Positions 33,330 to 45,009 are shown, numbered from the stretch's first letter. The stretch: 64,000 nt of DNA from Ceratopteris richardii (GCA_020310875.1 CM035422.1:56568406-56632405); one strand, 5' to 3'. Numbers and translations: made by a program. Notes: generated by a model from the sequence alone, not told the origin.

Positions 33330-33640
33330 CATGGTTCCTTCCTTATCAATGTATGAACCCTCTTCAAACTTTGACTACTGGGTGTTCAAGTCCAAAGGGT
33401 TGATCTGGATTTTTGAGTTGGACCACTGATCGTCTCAGGCCATCCTCATAGGTGCGAGCACCTAATCGGTTAGTCCGAATATATTCCAATTGTGTCTTAT
33501 ATGGACCTTCTGGTGTTTGTGGATAGGCAGTTCCTGAGCCTCCTACAGGCTTCCCCATGCTAAAAGACATTTTTGAATCACTTGTGTCTGAGCTTAGTAC
33601 GTAAGGATATCCTTGCCTAGGTGTCTACCAGATCTCAGGT
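33330..33640 (-). pseudogene. Start of gag, element H
   Basis: MSFSMGKPVGGSG, then EYIRTNRLGARTYEDGL and a stretch running to the TATGT target site. Same N-terminal gag domain as in the left-edge copy. Confidence 0.85.
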
Positions 33641-33869
33641 TCATAAGCTTTGGTTAAGAGTCCAAAATTTCCCCTTGGTATGGTTCAAAATTCTTTGGAG
33701 TCCCCTTGGGTTCCTAGTCTCACTAGAGGGTCAACTCCAAATTAGTCTGTCTGAAAATCAACGCATTCAAAATGAGCTTTACAACGAGCTATAGAGCTCA
33801 AAAAATGGAACTTTTGATGAACAAGTTATGTCAAATCAGGCCCCTGGGGGTCAAAACAAGCAAACAGGA
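33641..33869 (-). other. gag-proximal leader, element H
   Basis: Non-coding; matches 2601-2879. Confidence 0.6.
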
Positions 33870-34745
33870 CCCTTTGGAAAAATCACGATTTTGTGTGAAA
33901 ATCGCGATTTTGGGAGGTCTGAAAATTGCGATGCTGAGCTCTTATCAAAATCGCGATTTTGAATGATCATGAAAATCGCGATGCTGAGCAACCACAAAAA
34001 TCACGATTTTGTGAAATCATGAAAATTGCGATTTGAGAATGATCACAAAATCGCGATTTTGAATGAAAATCGTGTTTTTCTCAAATTCGTGTTTTTTGAC
34101 TAGAGAATCGCGATTTTGATTGAAAATCGTGTTCTGAAAATCACGATTTTGTACCTTGGATGAAAATCCTGTTTTTTGAAAATCGCAATTTTGTACCTTG
34201 GATGAAAATCATGTTTTTGAAAATCGCGATTTTGGAGCCACAGAGAATCGTGTTTTCACAAAATCGTGTTTTTGGCTGAAAATCGTGATTTTTGAAAATC
34301 GCGATTTTGAGCCCACTGAAAATTGTGTTTTATCAAAGTCGTGTTTTTACTTGAAAATCACGATTTTGCCTCAGAATCGTGGTTTTTAGAAATTTAGAGA
34401 ATCGCGATTTTGAGCACAACCAGAGAATCGTGTTTTTCTCAAAATCGTGTTTTGCTAAAAATCGTGATTTGTGAAAATCGAGATTTTGAGCCCACTGAAA
34501 ATCGTGTTTTATCAAAGTCGTGTTTTTACTTGAAAATCGTGATTTTCCTCAGAATCGTGGTTTTTAGAAATTTAGAGAATCGCAATTTTGAGCACAACCA
34601 CAGAATCGCAATTTTGAGAATGACCCCAGAATCGTGTTCTTTTCAAAAGGCTTTTAGGCAGGAAATAGAAAATCGTATTTTTTTGAAAAAATTTGAATTT
34701 TATGAAAATCGCGATTCTCTATCAGAATCGTGTTTTTTGGCGGGA
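33870..34745 (-). repeat. Leader short-repeat array, element H
   Basis: Same type as 2880-3770 (AAAATCGCGATTTT and AGAATCGTGTTTT variants). The order and number of units differ from the other copy, so arrays rearrange quickly. Non-coding. Confidence 0.92.
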
Positions 34746-35061
34746 AATTCAAATTTCTGAGCGCTGAGCAATGGCGAGCTCTGTATGTGCAGAAAATCAC
34801 GAAAAAACACAAGCGCTTGCTCTCTCTTGCACTTCCTAACTCCTCCTTGTACAATAATGCATGAAAGATGGTATGAAAATGGTGAAAATGCACTAAAAAA
34901 CAAGAAATTTCTATGAAGAAGAAGATGGAAGAAGATGGAGATGGTGATGATGATGAAGATGAAGAAGAAAAATCAGAAAATGAACAAAATGACAGTTTTT
35001 TTACCTTCCAACGTCGCAAATCTACGATCTTACCATCACACCGCTCGTCCTCAAAGCTCTC
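34746..35061 (-). other. Primer-proximal leader, element H
   Basis: Matches 3771-4080, including the GAA/GAT stretch at about 34915-34975. Confidence 0.6.
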
Positions 35062-35079
35062 TCCCCACCAACGGTGCCA
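35062..35079 (-). promoter_or_regulatory. Primer-binding site, tRNA-Asp, element H
   Basis: Same position as in E1 and A, 8 bases from the LTR, with a few mismatches to tRNA-Asp. Confidence 0.85.
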
Positions 35080-35087
35080 AAATTTGG

Positions 35088-35319
35088 TGTAGCTCAAGTG
35101 TAAGCACCACCTCCTTTACATGTCAATCCGCGGAGATGTGAGGACCGGTATGAAGACCACGAGCAAGTGAAGGCACAAGTGCATGAGTGAAAGCACACAA
35201 ACATGCACACACATACACACACACGCGCACAAGGTAAGATCAAAGAGAGGAACAATGGAAAGCTGGAAAGCTTCGATTGCAAAAGAGTTCTCTTACAAAA
35301 GCTCTATTCTCTCACAAGC
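35088..35319 (-). repeat. 5' LTR of element H, 3' portion
   Basis: From TGTAGCTCAAG on the plus strand up to the CAAGC duplicated by the inserted Gypsy element (35315-35319). The rest of this LTR is 41804-42189. Confidence 0.9.
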
Positions 35320-36336
35320 TGTTGGTGGATTCTTAGACAAGAAGGAGTTTGAGGGTTTGTAGGAGAAAAGGGGAAGAAACAAGAAGAGAAAATACACTTG
35401 GAAGCTTCTGCCGATTGATTACAGTAAGACAATTACAAGGTTTGAAGTACAAGACAAGCCAATACCTCTGTGCACAATCCCATAGAGTGCCCAATCACAA
35501 AATACCAAATATCCCAAAGTCTTCTTGCTGCCGGCTCCTCTGCACCAGACCTCCGCCTGCTTCAAGCTTATCCTTGTGCACACCTCGCACCAAGCTTCCA
35601 CAAAGGGGGAGGAGTGAATACCTTCTGTCGGCACGCACCCACTGCAATGGGACCTTGAGATACTTGGGGAACTAGCTTAGCACTCTCTGCACAATCCCTT
35701 AGGCACTCCTTATGCACTTCTTCACTTCCACTTCTCTGCGTCGTCGCACTGGTGACTCTTCCACTTCTCTCTCTTGCTCCCTTAGACTATGCTCTCTTGC
35801 TTACTCCAACATTGGTCCAAGAATGGCCCTTGCCTTCATGTGAGTGTGTCGATCACGTACGCTCCTAACTGCCATGGTATCTTGGTCCTCTCTTTGATGT
35901 CCCAAGATTGTCCTCACAAGTGGCAGCCAACGACTCACTGTTTTGTCCTATAGTGACTTTAGTCTAAAACCAAAAATTTTAATGGGGGTCCATACTTTCA
36001 CCTGTGCGTACACTTTGCCGCTTCACATACCTTCATGTTTCCTTTTAAGTCTTCACTTTTGCACATAAGAGGGGGTTCACCTGAACCTTCCAAAACACTT
36101 TAAAACACACTTTGAACCTTAGGGAAATTAGAGAAAATACCTCTGCAACCTGCAACCCATTTTCTCCAATTTACCCTTTGTGGACAATTCATTGTGAACT
36201 ACCTGTGCACTTTGACACCTGCACTTACGCACTTTGACTTTGCACCTGTTGACTTTGACCTTGGCCTTTGTTGACTTTGACCAGTTGACTTTGACTACAG
36301 TTGACTTTGACCAACATGACTTTGATGGGCTCAATA
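35320..36336 (-). repeat. 3' LTR of element G
   Basis: 1017 bp, bounded on the plus strand by TGTTGGTGG and GGGCTCAATA. Its right half (35820-36336) matches 41280-41798 closely. Carries a cluster of TTGAC motifs next to its U3 end. Confidence 0.88.
36228..36325. promoter_or_regulatory. W-box cluster in LTR of element G (left copy)
   Basis: Repeated TTGACTTTGACC on the plus strand gives about nine TTGAC(C/T) words in under 100 bases. TTGACY is the WRKY-factor binding core (W-box). Located within about 110 bases of the U3 end of the LTR, where enhancers of plant retrotransposons lie. Confidence 0.7.
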
Positions 36337-37143
36337 GTTGCCCACCACCTAATGTGCTCTCCGTCTCGGAGAGCTACAACCAAAACTTTGAACATAGAGG
36401 ACACCATGAGAACAGAGCTGCAACAACTTGAAGAGAACATCTGAGAACATCCACCAGAACAAGCACCAGAAAAGAACAAGAAGTGGGATTTTGTTATGGA
36501 AAAGCAAAAGAGGGGCAATGGGAGGTTAGAATGGAATGGGGGTTGGGGGGAGGGGGGGGGGGGGAGGGGGGGGGGAGGGGGGGGGGAGGCGGGGGGATTT
36601 TGGTCGGTGGGGGGTTGGGGGGGGGGGGGGAGGGGGGGGGGGGAGGGGGGGGGGAGAGAGGGGGGGGGGGGTTGGTCGGTGGGGGTTGGGGGGGGGGGGG
36701 GTTGGTCGGTGGGGGTTGGGGGGGGGGGTGGTTGGTCGGTGGGGGTTGGGGGGGGGGGGGGGGGAGGGGGTGGAGGCGGGGGGGGGGGGGGGGGGATTTT
36801 GGTCGGTGAGGGGTTGGTCGGTGGGGGTTGGGGGGGGGGATTTTGGTCGGTGGGGGTTGGAGGGTTTTTTTTTTTTTTTTTTTTTTTTGGGGCAGAAAAA
36901 ACGCCTTGGGGGCTCCTTTTTTTTGTGAATTTTAATTATGAAAAAAACTGAAAAAATACATTAAAAAATCCAAAAAAATGGCAAAAAATTCCAAAAAAAT
37001 CTGCAAAAAATTCTAAAAAAAATTCCCTACTGGTTGAGGCCACTTTTCTCACTCAACCCACAGAGAGCTTCCTTTATTCCTCCTATTTGGCAAGAAAAAG
37101 ACATTGGAAAGGGATAAAAATTGCTAGAAAAATGCTAAAAATG
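36337..37143. repeat. 3' zone of element G with long G-rich minisatellite
   Basis: No gene. From about 36536 to 36868 the plus strand is almost pure G with spaced GGTTGGTCGGTGGGGGTTGG units, then a run of more than 20 T (about 36866-36888), then A-rich sequence with AAAAAATTCC repeats. Open frames here (Gly-rich or Trp-rich) are repeat artefacts. Run lengths may be inexact in the assembly. Confidence 0.85.
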
Positions 37144-37960
37144 CTAGAAAATTTTCCAAAAATATCCAAAAGTTTTACTTTTGCAGAGATTATAAAATTC
37201 AAAGGGCTCAATGGGCAATATGCCATAAACTAGCTGGAATGGAGAATATCCTATGGCCTCTTTGTAGGCTAACCTGTATGCCCACAGTGTACCTTGATAA
37301 GCAATGCCCCATGAAGTGGGCTGCAACATACACTCCTTTCTTAACATTGAGATTAAAACCTTATTTGTCGACTCAGCCTGTCCATTGGCTCTTGGATAGT
37401 AAGCACAAGAAGTCCTATGTAGAATTCTATACCTGTTAAAAATTTCCTGCAGGACCTTATTGACAAAATGTGTACCTTGATCTGTACAAATTTCAAATGG
37501 GCATCCAAACCTGCAAATGATGTTACTATAAATGAAATCGGCAACAGTTTGGGCAGTGCAATCGGGGGAGGCAATAGCTTCAGCCCACTTTGTCGCATAA
37601 TCTGTAGCTATCAAGAGATATTTTTCTCTTTTTGGAAAAGCGGGAGGGTAGATGGGCCCTACAAAATCTAGCCCCCACTTCTCAAATGGTTGCCAGGAAG
37701 TGGAAACAACCAAGGGGTTATGTCTCTACTTTGTTGGCTTAGGTCCACACCTCTGGCAAATGTCACATGCCTTTCCCCATTCATCTGCATCTCTAAATAG
37801 GGTGGGCCACCATAGACCAGCATCCAGTATCCTCTGACTCATAATATGTCCTGGAAGGTGCCCACCACCTGTTCCTTCATGTGCAGAGTGAAGGACTTCC
37901 CTCACTTCTTCTTCTTCCAAACACTTCCTGAACCGGTCATCCTTGCTTGTCGATACAATT
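37144..37960 (-). pseudogene. Integrase, element G
   Basis: H2C2 finger (HEGTGGGH about 37885, CDICQRC about 37745). The core has KWGLDFVGPIYPP (about 37690), FEICTDQGTHFVN (about 37490) and NGQAESTNK (about 37380). One finger only, in contrast to families 1 and 2. Broken. Confidence 0.9.
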
Positions 37961-39560
37961 TATCTTCAATGAAGGTATATGGTCTACTCTTGATTAGCAG
38001 TCTCTTCTTTTGTACAGCACTAGCCTTTTCTGGATACAACCCAGTTTTAATGAAATTTTTGATGTCGTAATACCAACCTTGAGCTTGTACAGCAAACAGA
38101 TGAGCATCTGGAAAGTCATCATTGATTCCACTAGTTTGATTCATCATATTTATTCTGGATAGGTGATCCGCCATAACATTTTCTTTACCTGGTTTATGGA
38201 CTGCAGAAAAATCAAACTCTTGGAACAACAATAACCACCTCCATATTCTACCAGTGGCTTGTGGTTTGTTGAGTAGGTATTTTAGTGGTTGGTGATCCGT
38301 TATAATAATAAATTTTACCCCCAGTAAGTAATGACGGAATTTTTGGACAGCAAAGACCATTGCTAGGGCTTCCCTTTCTGTAGTACTCTAATTCCTTTCA
38401 GCCTTAGTCAAGATTCTACTGGCATATTGAATTGGCCTGTCCACTTTAAATTCTTCACTGGGTTGGGTCAAAACTGCCCCCACTGCATAGGCACTGGCAT
38501 CGACATGTATATGAAAGATTTTTGACCACTCAGGTGTGACCAAAATAGGAGCAGACACTAACCTTGACCGTAATGTTTGATATGCTTTTTCCTCCTCTTC
38601 TTCCCATTTAAAAGGTACTTCCTTACCTGTAAGTCTAGCCAGAGGTCTGGCTATCTCTGCATACATTTTTATAAACCTTCTATGGTATCCAGTATGCCCC
38701 AAGAAACTCTGAATCTCTTTAGGGGATTTAGGTTTAGGCAACTTTAATATAGAAATGATTTTGTCAGGATCTGGGGCCATACCTTTAGCCGACACCACAT
38801 GTCCTAAGAGGGTTCCTTCTGTCACAAGGAAATGACATTTGTTTGGATTGAGCTTTAACTTAGTCTCCCTGCATCTTTTGAAAACATTCTGCAGCTGCCT
38901 CAAGTGGTGGTCCAAACAATCTAGAGGAGTTTCCGTGTGAGATCCTGAAAACAAAGAGAAGTCATCCATGAAGATTCTAAGTGATTCCAGCAATAGGGGG
39001 CCAAAAATGAGATTGACCGTTCTGTTAAAGGTGGCTGGAGCATTTCTGAGCCCAAATGGCATTTTTACATACACATATGTTCCCCAAGGAGTGATAAAAG
39101 CAGTCTTTTCATGATCCTCTGGATGTATTGATATTTGGTTATAGCCACTGAATCCATCCATAAAGCTATATAATGCATGCCCAACCACTTCTTCAATGAC
39201 CTGTTCTGCAAAAGGCATAGGGAAACCATCTGGAATGGTCACCTTGTTGAGTGCTCTAAAGTCAACACAAATTCTGATTTTATTAGTATTCTTCTTTGGT
39301 ACTATAACCATAGGTGAGAGCCACTCTGAGTGTTCAACAGGAATGATGATTCCTGCATCCTCCATCTTTTGGATTTCCACATAGACAGCTTCAACATATT
39401 TTGGATTAAGTCTATAACTCTTTCCTCTTATGGGTTTGGCTCCATCAACCAGAGGGATTCTGTGCTCTCCATAAGTTGCAGGCACTCCTTCTAAGTCTTT
39501 ATAATGCCAAGCAAAGACATCTATATACTGGGTCAAGAATGATTTTACCTTTTCAAGGAT
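37961..39560 (-). pseudogene. Reverse transcriptase and RNase H, element G
   Basis: RT: EWLSPMVIVPKKNTNKIRIC (about 39330), YSFMDGFSGYNQISIHPED (about 39160), MPFGLRNAPATFNR (about 39055) and FMDD at 38961-38972. RNase H: HIHVDASAYAVGAVL (about 38510) and ITDHQPLKYLLNKP (about 38300). Plant Ty3/Gypsy by order. Broken. Confidence 0.93.
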
Positions 39561-40250
39561 CCCTGGGTGGCTCCACAACCAAGTGGCCATCAAAACTGGC
39601 TGATTATTGTCTTGAGTGCCTAATTGTATTTCTTGGACAGGATTTCTCGCTACCATATTATCTTCGTGTGCCTCTGCTTCCTTGTCTTCTTCTACTAGCT
39701 TTCCGTGCATTGCTTCATAAGCAGGTGTATTTTGGACTTCAATGTGTTCCTCCTTGTCCTGCATCCATCCTTCAGGGATTTCTTGAATTGGGAAAGAACA
39801 TTCTTCACTAGAACTTTTTACCTTGCTTTTAGCTTTAGAAACTTCTTTATCTGTGGTTGTCATATCCTCCTCCAAGTTGTATTTGAAGGGTGTCTTCCTG
39901 CCCCTTCTGTGGTCTGTGATGGGCTCTCCCAATCCATCAACCTGGACTTTTCCCTTATCTTCATCATAACCTTCAGTCGTGCAAGAATTATTAAGAAAAA
40001 TTCCAAAACAAGAGGAAGAGTTGCCTGCTTGGAGCCAATTTAGAATATCCTCTTCTTCCTCGAAATCTATTTGGGGTTGATCCTCCGATTCTGTTTCCAA
40101 GCAAATGCCAACTGTTTGCATCATGCTAGTGTTTCCTTGATTATCTGGGCCCTCTTCTAAATGAATCTGTGTCAGCTCTTGCCCTTTCTTTTGTACCCAC
40201 ATAGTGTCCTTGCCCCAATCATGAATGACACTTGCATGCCTCAGCCATGG
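39561..40250 (-). pseudogene. Acidic linker between protease and RT, element G
   Basis: MWVQKKGQELTQ start, then Glu/Asp-rich, low-complexity coding sequence. No domain recognised. Confidence 0.6.
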
Positions 40251-40640
40251 TCATCCAATTAAGAGAGGAAATCCTCCTTCAACCTGGGGCAATCTTAAAA
40301 CCACAAAATCCAGAATGAATAGATTACCTTGTACTTCCAGTGGAACTTTTGGGATCACTCCCAAGGGCCTTACTTTGCTCTGATCTGCCAAAGTAACAGT
40401 GAAATTTGCAGGCCTTGAAGGATGGAGTCCAATCTTATTCATTGTGTGTTCAGGCATCAAGTTAATGCCGGAACCACCATCCACAATAACTCCTTGAAAT
40501 TCATGACCTTTGATAGATACTGTCAGCCAAGGACTTTTATAATCTGTAAGGGGTGCTTCCCCTACAAGTTTTCCCTTATGTAAAACAGTGGCCTTTGCCA
40601 CCAAACTTGTGGTAGAAGCCTCATCAATTATCTGCAATAA
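40251..40640 (-). pseudogene. Aspartic protease, element G
   Basis: FQGVIVDGGSGINLMPE (about 40500), LADQSKVRPLGVI and VLRLPQVEGGFPLLIG. DGGSG in place of DSG is a known variant among plant Ty3/Gypsy proteases. Confidence 0.8.
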
Positions 40641-41279
40641 CTCTGATCTGAATTTCCCATCCATCTTTATCAATTCAAAAATACTAACCTCCTTCTTCAT
40701 GGACTTGAGTAGTTTTGAAGCCTCTGATTCCTTGCGAGCTTGGACTCCAGTTGACTTATCAAGCTCCTCATGAGCCCTGTTGAAGGCATGCCCAATGGCA
40801 TCACTGGTGCATATTTGATCTCCTTTTTGACTTGTATCTGCACCTGTGGTGACTTTATCTTCGGATGTTTCTCTATTTTGATTCCCTTCCTTAATCTTTG
40901 ATTCTTGTCCTATGTCAACTTTAGCCTTCCCCTTGCTTCTTGTCTGCACAGTCAAAGATGTTATTTCTTCTAATTGCACCACCCTGGTAGATGGAGATGG
41001 TTCGTTGATTGAATCACACACTTCTTCGTTGTGCACAGAAATCATTTGAATGTGGGGTCCGGAGGAAGAGGCTTGATTCTTAGGACAACAATTTGTTTAA
41101 TGGTCTCTTGCATCAGGACAGTTCCTGCAGGGAGGGGCATTTTCTGGTAGGGTGCACCTACTTTGATAATGCCCACATTCTCCACATCTGAAACAAATGA
41201 TTGGCCTCCTAGGCCCATTTCCAAAGTTATTCCTCTGTCTAGTATTATAGTTGTTACTTTGATTTGGTGCAGCAGCCGT
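40641..41279 (-). pseudogene. gag remnant, element G
   Basis: A canonical CX2CX4HX4C knuckle (CFRCGECGHYQSRC, about 41200-41160) with a second Cys-rich cluster, then a Lys/Glu-rich linker with EVSIFELIKMDGKFRSELL. Partial. Confidence 0.75.
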
Positions 41280-41798
41280 CCAGAATGGCCCTTGCCTTCA
41301 TGTGAGTGTGTCGATCACGTACGCTCCTAACTGCCATGGTATCTTGGTCCTCTCTTTGATGTCCCAAGATTGTCCTCACAAGTGGTAGCCAACGACTCAC
41401 TATTTTGTCCTGTAGTGACTTTAGTCTAAAACCAAAAATTTTAATGGGGGTCCATACTTTCACCTGTGCGTACACTTTGCCGCTTCACATACCTTCATGT
41501 TTCCTTTTAAGTCTTCACTTTTGCACATAAGAGGGGGTTCACCTGAACCTTCCAAAACACTTTAAAACACACTTTGAACCTTAGGGAAATTAGAGAAAAT
41601 ACCTCTGCAACCTGCAACCCATTTTCTCCAATTTACCCTTTGTGGACAATTCATTGTGCACTACCTGTGCACTTTGACACCTGCACTTACGCACTTTGAC
41701 TTTGCACCTGTTGACTTTGACCTTGCCCTTTGTTGACTTTGACCAGTTGACTTTGACTACAGTTGACTTTGACCAACATGACTTTGATGGGCTCAACA
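41280..41798 (-). repeat. 5' LTR of element G, partial
   Basis: Closely matches 35820-36336. Ends CTCAACA on the plus strand, followed by the duplicated CAAGC. Confidence 0.9.
41690..41787. promoter_or_regulatory. W-box cluster in LTR of element G (right copy)
   Basis: Same TTGACTTTGACC repeats as 36228-36325, preserved in the second LTR. Confidence 0.7.
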
Positions 41799-41803
41799 CA
41801 AGC

Positions 41804-42189
41804 TAACCCCAAAAATGAGCTCTCTAGCTCTTTTTATAGTTTTTTGACTAGTTTTGGCCCTTTCCAGACCTAGTGTCTGGCCTAGTTAAAAATTAGGTTC
41901 CAGGGCTTATTTGAGGGCTCAAACGAAGTCTAAAAATTACGAAAATTGGTAGGATGATACTTCTAATAGTCCTCAAGCTTGAGGACTCCTTGGCTTGAAC
42001 AAAATGAAGTTACAAAAATAGAAAATGGTATTTACAATGGTTTTTAGTGATGAAAATCACTATTTTTGTAGGGGATTCTTCTAAAAATTTGACATGTACT
42101 TCTTGGAGCTCCCTACTTGCTCCTTCTTCTTGTGTGTGTCCACCTTTCTGATGTGCTTCCATGCTTGTGCTTGACCTTGAGTTCCGACA
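41804..42189 (-). repeat. 5' LTR of element H, 5' portion
   Basis: Continues the LTR split by element G. TATA box at 41830-41838, conserved hairpin at 42045-42062, LTR end at 42189. The adjoining Copia sequence begins TGTAC. Confidence 0.9.
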
Positions 42190-44972
42190 TGTACCAACTA
42201 TTACCAAGAATTTGATGAGTGTTGGACAGATTGTGGAAAAAGCTTTGCAGGTTAGATTCAACCAATATGGAGCATTTGTGGAGGATCCCAAGCATGGGTT
42301 CAAGAGAATTGCTAAAGGAGAAAAGATAGGTAGACTTTTTACTTTGGAACTTGAGGATACAAAGAACATTGCACTCTATAGTTATAAAGATCAAACTTTA
42401 TCAGAGCTTGAAATTTGGCACAAAAGATTAGGGCATGTAGGTGAAAGAACCTTAAAACAAATATGCAGAGATCAATGTGTGCTTGGGATACCTAATGTAT
42501 CCAAGCAACACATGATTTATAAGGGTGGTGCTTGTTAGTTTGGAAAGTCTCACAGGTTACCCTTATCAAGGAAAGGCTACATGCATGAGGACTACCTAGA
42601 ACTTGTTCATACAGATGTATGGGGACCAAGCAAGGATCCCTCAATCTCTGGATCAAGGTATTATGTATCTTTCATTGATGACTACAGTAGGTGGATTGTA
42701 TTGTACTTTATGAAACACAAAGATGAAGTATTCAGTTGCTTTAAAAGGTATCTTGCACTTGTTGAGAATCAAACAGGGAGAAATCTAAAAAGGCTAAGGT
42801 CAGATGGAGGAGGTGAGTAGTTCTCAAATGATTTTGATGCATTCTTGCAGGACAGAGGAATTAAGAGAGAAATTACCACAAGGTATACTCCTGAGCAGAG
42901 TGGGGTAGCAGAAAGAAGAAATAGATTGATTGTTGAAACAACCAGGTCAATGTTAAATGAGAAAAAAATACCTAATTATTTGTGGGTAGAGAGTGTATCT
43001 ACTGCCTAAGGTAGAGAAGTGCATCTTCATTGGATATGATCTATATCAGAAAGGTTACAGGTTCTACAATCCATCAAACAAGGGATTCATGGTCAATAGA
43101 GATGTTGTTTTTGATGAAAATGACTCTTGTTTTGATAGTGAATGTAGGAAGGTAAAGCTACCTTATGACTTGGAAGAGGACTTTCCAAGCCTTACTAAGG
43201 AGGAGCCTACTCAGAATGAAGACACCAATTCAGATGATGAAGACAAACTTGAAGAGTTCAAGGCATGGAAGTCCAAAGGTAAACTCAAGATGAAGAAATT
43301 AGAGGATATACCTGAATCCTCTAATCAAGCAATCAGAAGATCACAGAGGGAGAGCAAGAAACCAATCAGATATGGGTATGACACCTCTCTTGTTACTAAG
43401 CACTCTGTTTATCTTGCAAAAGATTTATCAATTGAAGAACTAGAATCTTAGGAAGAAGCTAAAACCAAGGCAAAATGGAAGGAAGCTATGGATCAAGAGA
43501 TTGAAGCACTCAAAGAGAGTGATACTTGGGAACTAGTACCAAAGAAGGAGTCTATGAAGGTAATTGGTTCTAGATGGACATATAAGATAAAAAGAAATTT
43601 TGATGGGTTAATAAGCACGTATAAAGCCAGACTTGTGGCTAAGGGTTTTGCACAAACCCAAGGCATTGACTATGAGGAAACTTTCTCACTTGTGGCCAAA
43701 ATGCCAACCATCAGGGTATTGGTAAGTGTGGCTACATCAAAGAATTGGAACATGTATCACTTGGATGTAAAAAATGCATTTCTAAATGGCTGGATTTAAG
43801 AGGAGGTGTACATGTCACAACCTCCCGACTATGAGGATCCAAACAAGGTAACATGTGTATGAAAATTGTATAAAGCTCTTTATGGATTGAAGCAGGCACC
43901 TAGGGCATGGAACCATAGGTTGACCACATATCTTCAGGACCAAGGTTTTGTCATGAGTAAAGTAGATGCTTCTCTATTCATTAAGAGAAGTAATTGAAAG
44001 GTAATATACCTATGTGTATATGTTGATGATATCGTACTTAGAGGTAATGATGCTAATGGCATCAAAGAGATCAAGAATCAGATGATGAAGGAGTTCAAAA
44101 TTAGTGACCTTGGATCACTAAAATATTTCCTTGGACTTGAGTTAGTCTACACTAACTCTGGCATTTACATTACTCAGATAAAGTACATACAGGATATGTT
44201 GAAGAAGTTTCATCTGTAGGATGCGAAAGTTGCAAGTACTCCAATGGAGGTAAACCTAAAATTAAGTGCTCATGAAGGTGATGTACTTGATGATATTACA
44301 GGTTATCAAAGCATAGTGGGAAGCTTGAATTATGCTACCTTGACAAGGATAGACATTGCTTATGGAGTAAGTGTGCTAAGACACTTTATGCACAAGTCTA
44401 GGGCACCTCACTTGGAGGCTGCCAAAAGAATTTTGAAGTACCTTAAGGGTACACAACATCATGGTTTGTATTTCCCTTATACATCAGACTTGGGCATTAA
44501 AATTCATTCAGATGTAGATTGGGCAGGATGTAAAGATGATAGGAGGAGTACCTCAGGGTATCTTTCATTTGCAGGTGATAAGCCAATATCATGGTCTTCA
44601 AAGAAGCAACCTACTATTGCTTTATCTTCTACAGAGGGAGAGTATAGAGGATTGGCCAATGCTACTCAAGAGGCCATATGGATCAGATTGTTGTATACAG
44701 AATTGGGTTTGCATACTACATCTCCAGTGATCTTTAGAGATATTACAAGTTCACTACACCTTGCAGCTAATCCTATTTATCGTGCTAGGACCAAGCACAT
44801 AGAAGTTCATTACCACTATGTGAGAGAGAAGTTACTAAGCAAGGATATTCAGCTAGCTTACATATCAACTAACATGCAATGTGCAGATTTGTTGACGAAA
44901 GCATTAGATGGTACAAAACTTTGCGGGTTCAAATCAATGATTGGATTGCAAGATTTACATGAAGATTGAAGA
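42190..44972 (+). pseudogene. Copia pol remnant (integrase, RT, RNase H), B1
   Basis: GAG-pre-integrase LEIWHKRLGHVGERTLKQ (about 42408), integrase GSRYYVSFIDDYSRW (about 42650), [13 protein letters not shown] and [19 protein letters not shown] (about 43565-43680), YVDD-like segment (about 44020), RNase H DVDWAGCKDDRRSTSGYLSF (about 44515). Broken. Confidence 0.9.
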
Positions 44973-45009
44973 TAAAGACCAAGACGAAATGTTTGGCTTG
45001 AGGGGGTGC

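Larger units (their letters stand above)
35320..41798 (-). mobile_element. Ty3/Gypsy element with FMDD reverse transcriptase (element G)
   Basis: Minus-strand element inserted in the LTR of H, with exact CAAGC duplication (35315-35319 and 41799-41803). 3' LTR full length (35320-36336), 5' LTR partial (41280-41798). Between them gag remnant, protease, RT, RNase H, integrase and a long 3' zone with a G-rich tract. Unlike families 1 and 2 it has a DGGSG-type protease and FMDD; lineage within Ty3/Gypsy not settled by eye. Broken, about five breaks. Confidence 0.9.
33325..42189 (-). mobile_element. Family-1 element H, 5' half with nested insertions
   Basis: Minus strand: 5' LTR in two parts (42189-41804 and 35319-35088, split by the FMDD Gypsy element), primer site, leader with array, start of gag to the element-A target site. 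Inserted into Copia B1; the duplicated word at this end is TGTAC (42190-42194). Its rest continues, after the inversion, at 5555 onward and beyond the left edge. Older than E1: its LTR differs visibly more from the E1 pair. Broken. Confidence 0.87.

Noticed and set aside
36483-36951. Three overlapping Gly-rich or Trp-rich open frames
   Set aside because: They are translations of the G-rich minisatellite in three frames.
40588-40773. Plus-strand open frames within element G
   Set aside because: Antisense shadows of the minus-strand gag-pol.
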